Shown here: piece after piece, positions 13,829 to 13,967 of the stretch
Position numbering within the stretch: position 1 is the first letter of the stretch
Layout: every line of letters begins with the position of its first letter
From: Clostridiales bacterium UBA1770
Lineage (GTDB): Bacteria; Bacillota; Clostridia; Oscillospirales; CAG-272
Length of the DNA stretch: 13,967 bases
Direction of reading: 5' to 3'
Assembly (NCBI GenBank): GCA_002315325.1
Contig: DCGU01000091.1
Coordinates: 42,313-56,279 of the forward strand
The notes under the pieces: generated by a model
Database searches by the model: none
The model's input: only the letters and a program-made list of their open reading frames with translations
Told to the model about the DNA's origin: nothing
Translations under genes and position numbers: made by a program

Positions 13829-13946
13829 GAATCGAACCCCGCATATGCTGCACCGCAGCATATGCTAACGTTCGCGCTGCGGCTGACGAACGCTTTCCAC
13901 TTAACGTTAGCGCGAACAGGGGTTCTGTATTCCCGCTAGGGTCACC
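13829..13946. repeat. Palindromic segment bounded by inverted copies of the tRNA T-arm
   Basis: The left boundary GAATCGAACCC (13829-13839) is the exact reverse complement of the tRNA T-arm 13752-13762; the right boundary (13920-13946) is a direct copy of the T-arm with two extra bases plus the tRNA 3' end. Inside are a perfect 11-bp hairpin (GCATATGCTGC 13841-13851 with 13855-13865, loop ACC), GTTCGCGC (13870-13877) with GCGCGAAC (13910-13917), and CTAACGTT (13865-13872) with AACGTTAG (13903-13910). GAACCCC (13834-13840) pairs with GGGGTTC (13919-13925). The whole can fold as a three-way junction. No gene is seen here; the open frame through it is a tRNA artefact. Confidence 0.8.
13929..13946 (+). 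repeat. 18-bp direct duplication of the tRNA-Glu 3' end
   Basis: ATTCCCGCTAGGGTCACC is identical to 13759-13776 in the tRNA gene, exactly 170 bases upstream. Duplicated tRNA 3' ends typically mark attachment sites left by tyrosine-recombinase integration, or remnants of a second tRNA copy. No integrase gene is present in the window. Confidence 0.8.
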
Positions 13947-13967
13947 GCAGTGAGCGTTGCTTTTTTA

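Noticed and set aside
13829..13946. Integron attC site.
   Set aside because: The GTTRRRY / RYYYAAC core motifs do not fit, and no integron integrase is present.
13504..13953. Open frames across the tRNA on both strands, including a minus-strand peptide with PSGNRTHDYAVRGRRLS.
   Set aside because: This peptide pattern is the familiar artefact of translating tRNA genes; both frames are explained by the tRNA-Glu and its flanking hairpins.

Overview
The window looks like chromosomal DNA from an anaerobic Gram-positive bacterium, most likely a gut or rumen Clostridia (Oscillospiraceae-like) member. Evidence: purine-rich GGAGG-type ribosome binding sites, sigma-A promoters with 16-17 bp spacers, U-tract terminators, a DUF4349 lipoprotein, STAS regulators and many small carbohydrate-related enzymes. 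The taxonomic call is inference; there is no rRNA or marker protein to anchor it.

Layout, left to right. (1) 1-1566, plus strand: two tandem alpha/beta hydrolase paralogues, the first cut by the window edge. (2) 1567-1975: a gene-free spacer with a long hairpin terminator, about 3.5 copies of a 68-69 bp tandem repeat and a 19-bp bidirectional terminator. (3) 1976-4386, minus strand: two tandem PD40/TolB-like beta-propeller paralogues. (4) 4387-4562: back-to-back promoters, then a xylose-isomerase-like TIM-barrel epimerase (4563-5414, plus) and a terminator. (5) 5484-8449, minus strand: a three-gene operon read as STAS-kinase fusion, free STAS protein, PHP-domain hydrolase. (6) 8450-8684: divergent promoters, then a DUF4349 lipoprotein (8685-9581, plus) and a terminator. 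(7) 9642-11192, minus strand: a probable TIM-barrel glycoside-hydrolase-like protein, divergent from (8) an M29 aminopeptidase and a Gfo/Idh/MocA oxidoreductase (11319-13644, plus). (9) 13645-13967: a tRNA-Glu(CTC) gene with its own promoter and terminator, followed by a palindrome-rich segment carrying an inverted and a direct copy of the tRNA 3' portion.

Most enzymes (esterase-like hydrolases, beta-propellers, sugar epimerase, Gfo/Idh dehydrogenase, GH-like barrel, PHP hydrolase) fit processing of plant or host glycans, but no transporter, sensor or sugar-specific regulator is present to name a substrate. The genes are single genes or 2-3 gene units under separate promoters, not one long operon.

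The most interesting items are the STAS/STAS-kinase/PHP operon, a possible phospho-switch without the usual SpoIIAB/RsbW-type kinase, and the tRNA-derived inverted structure at the right end.
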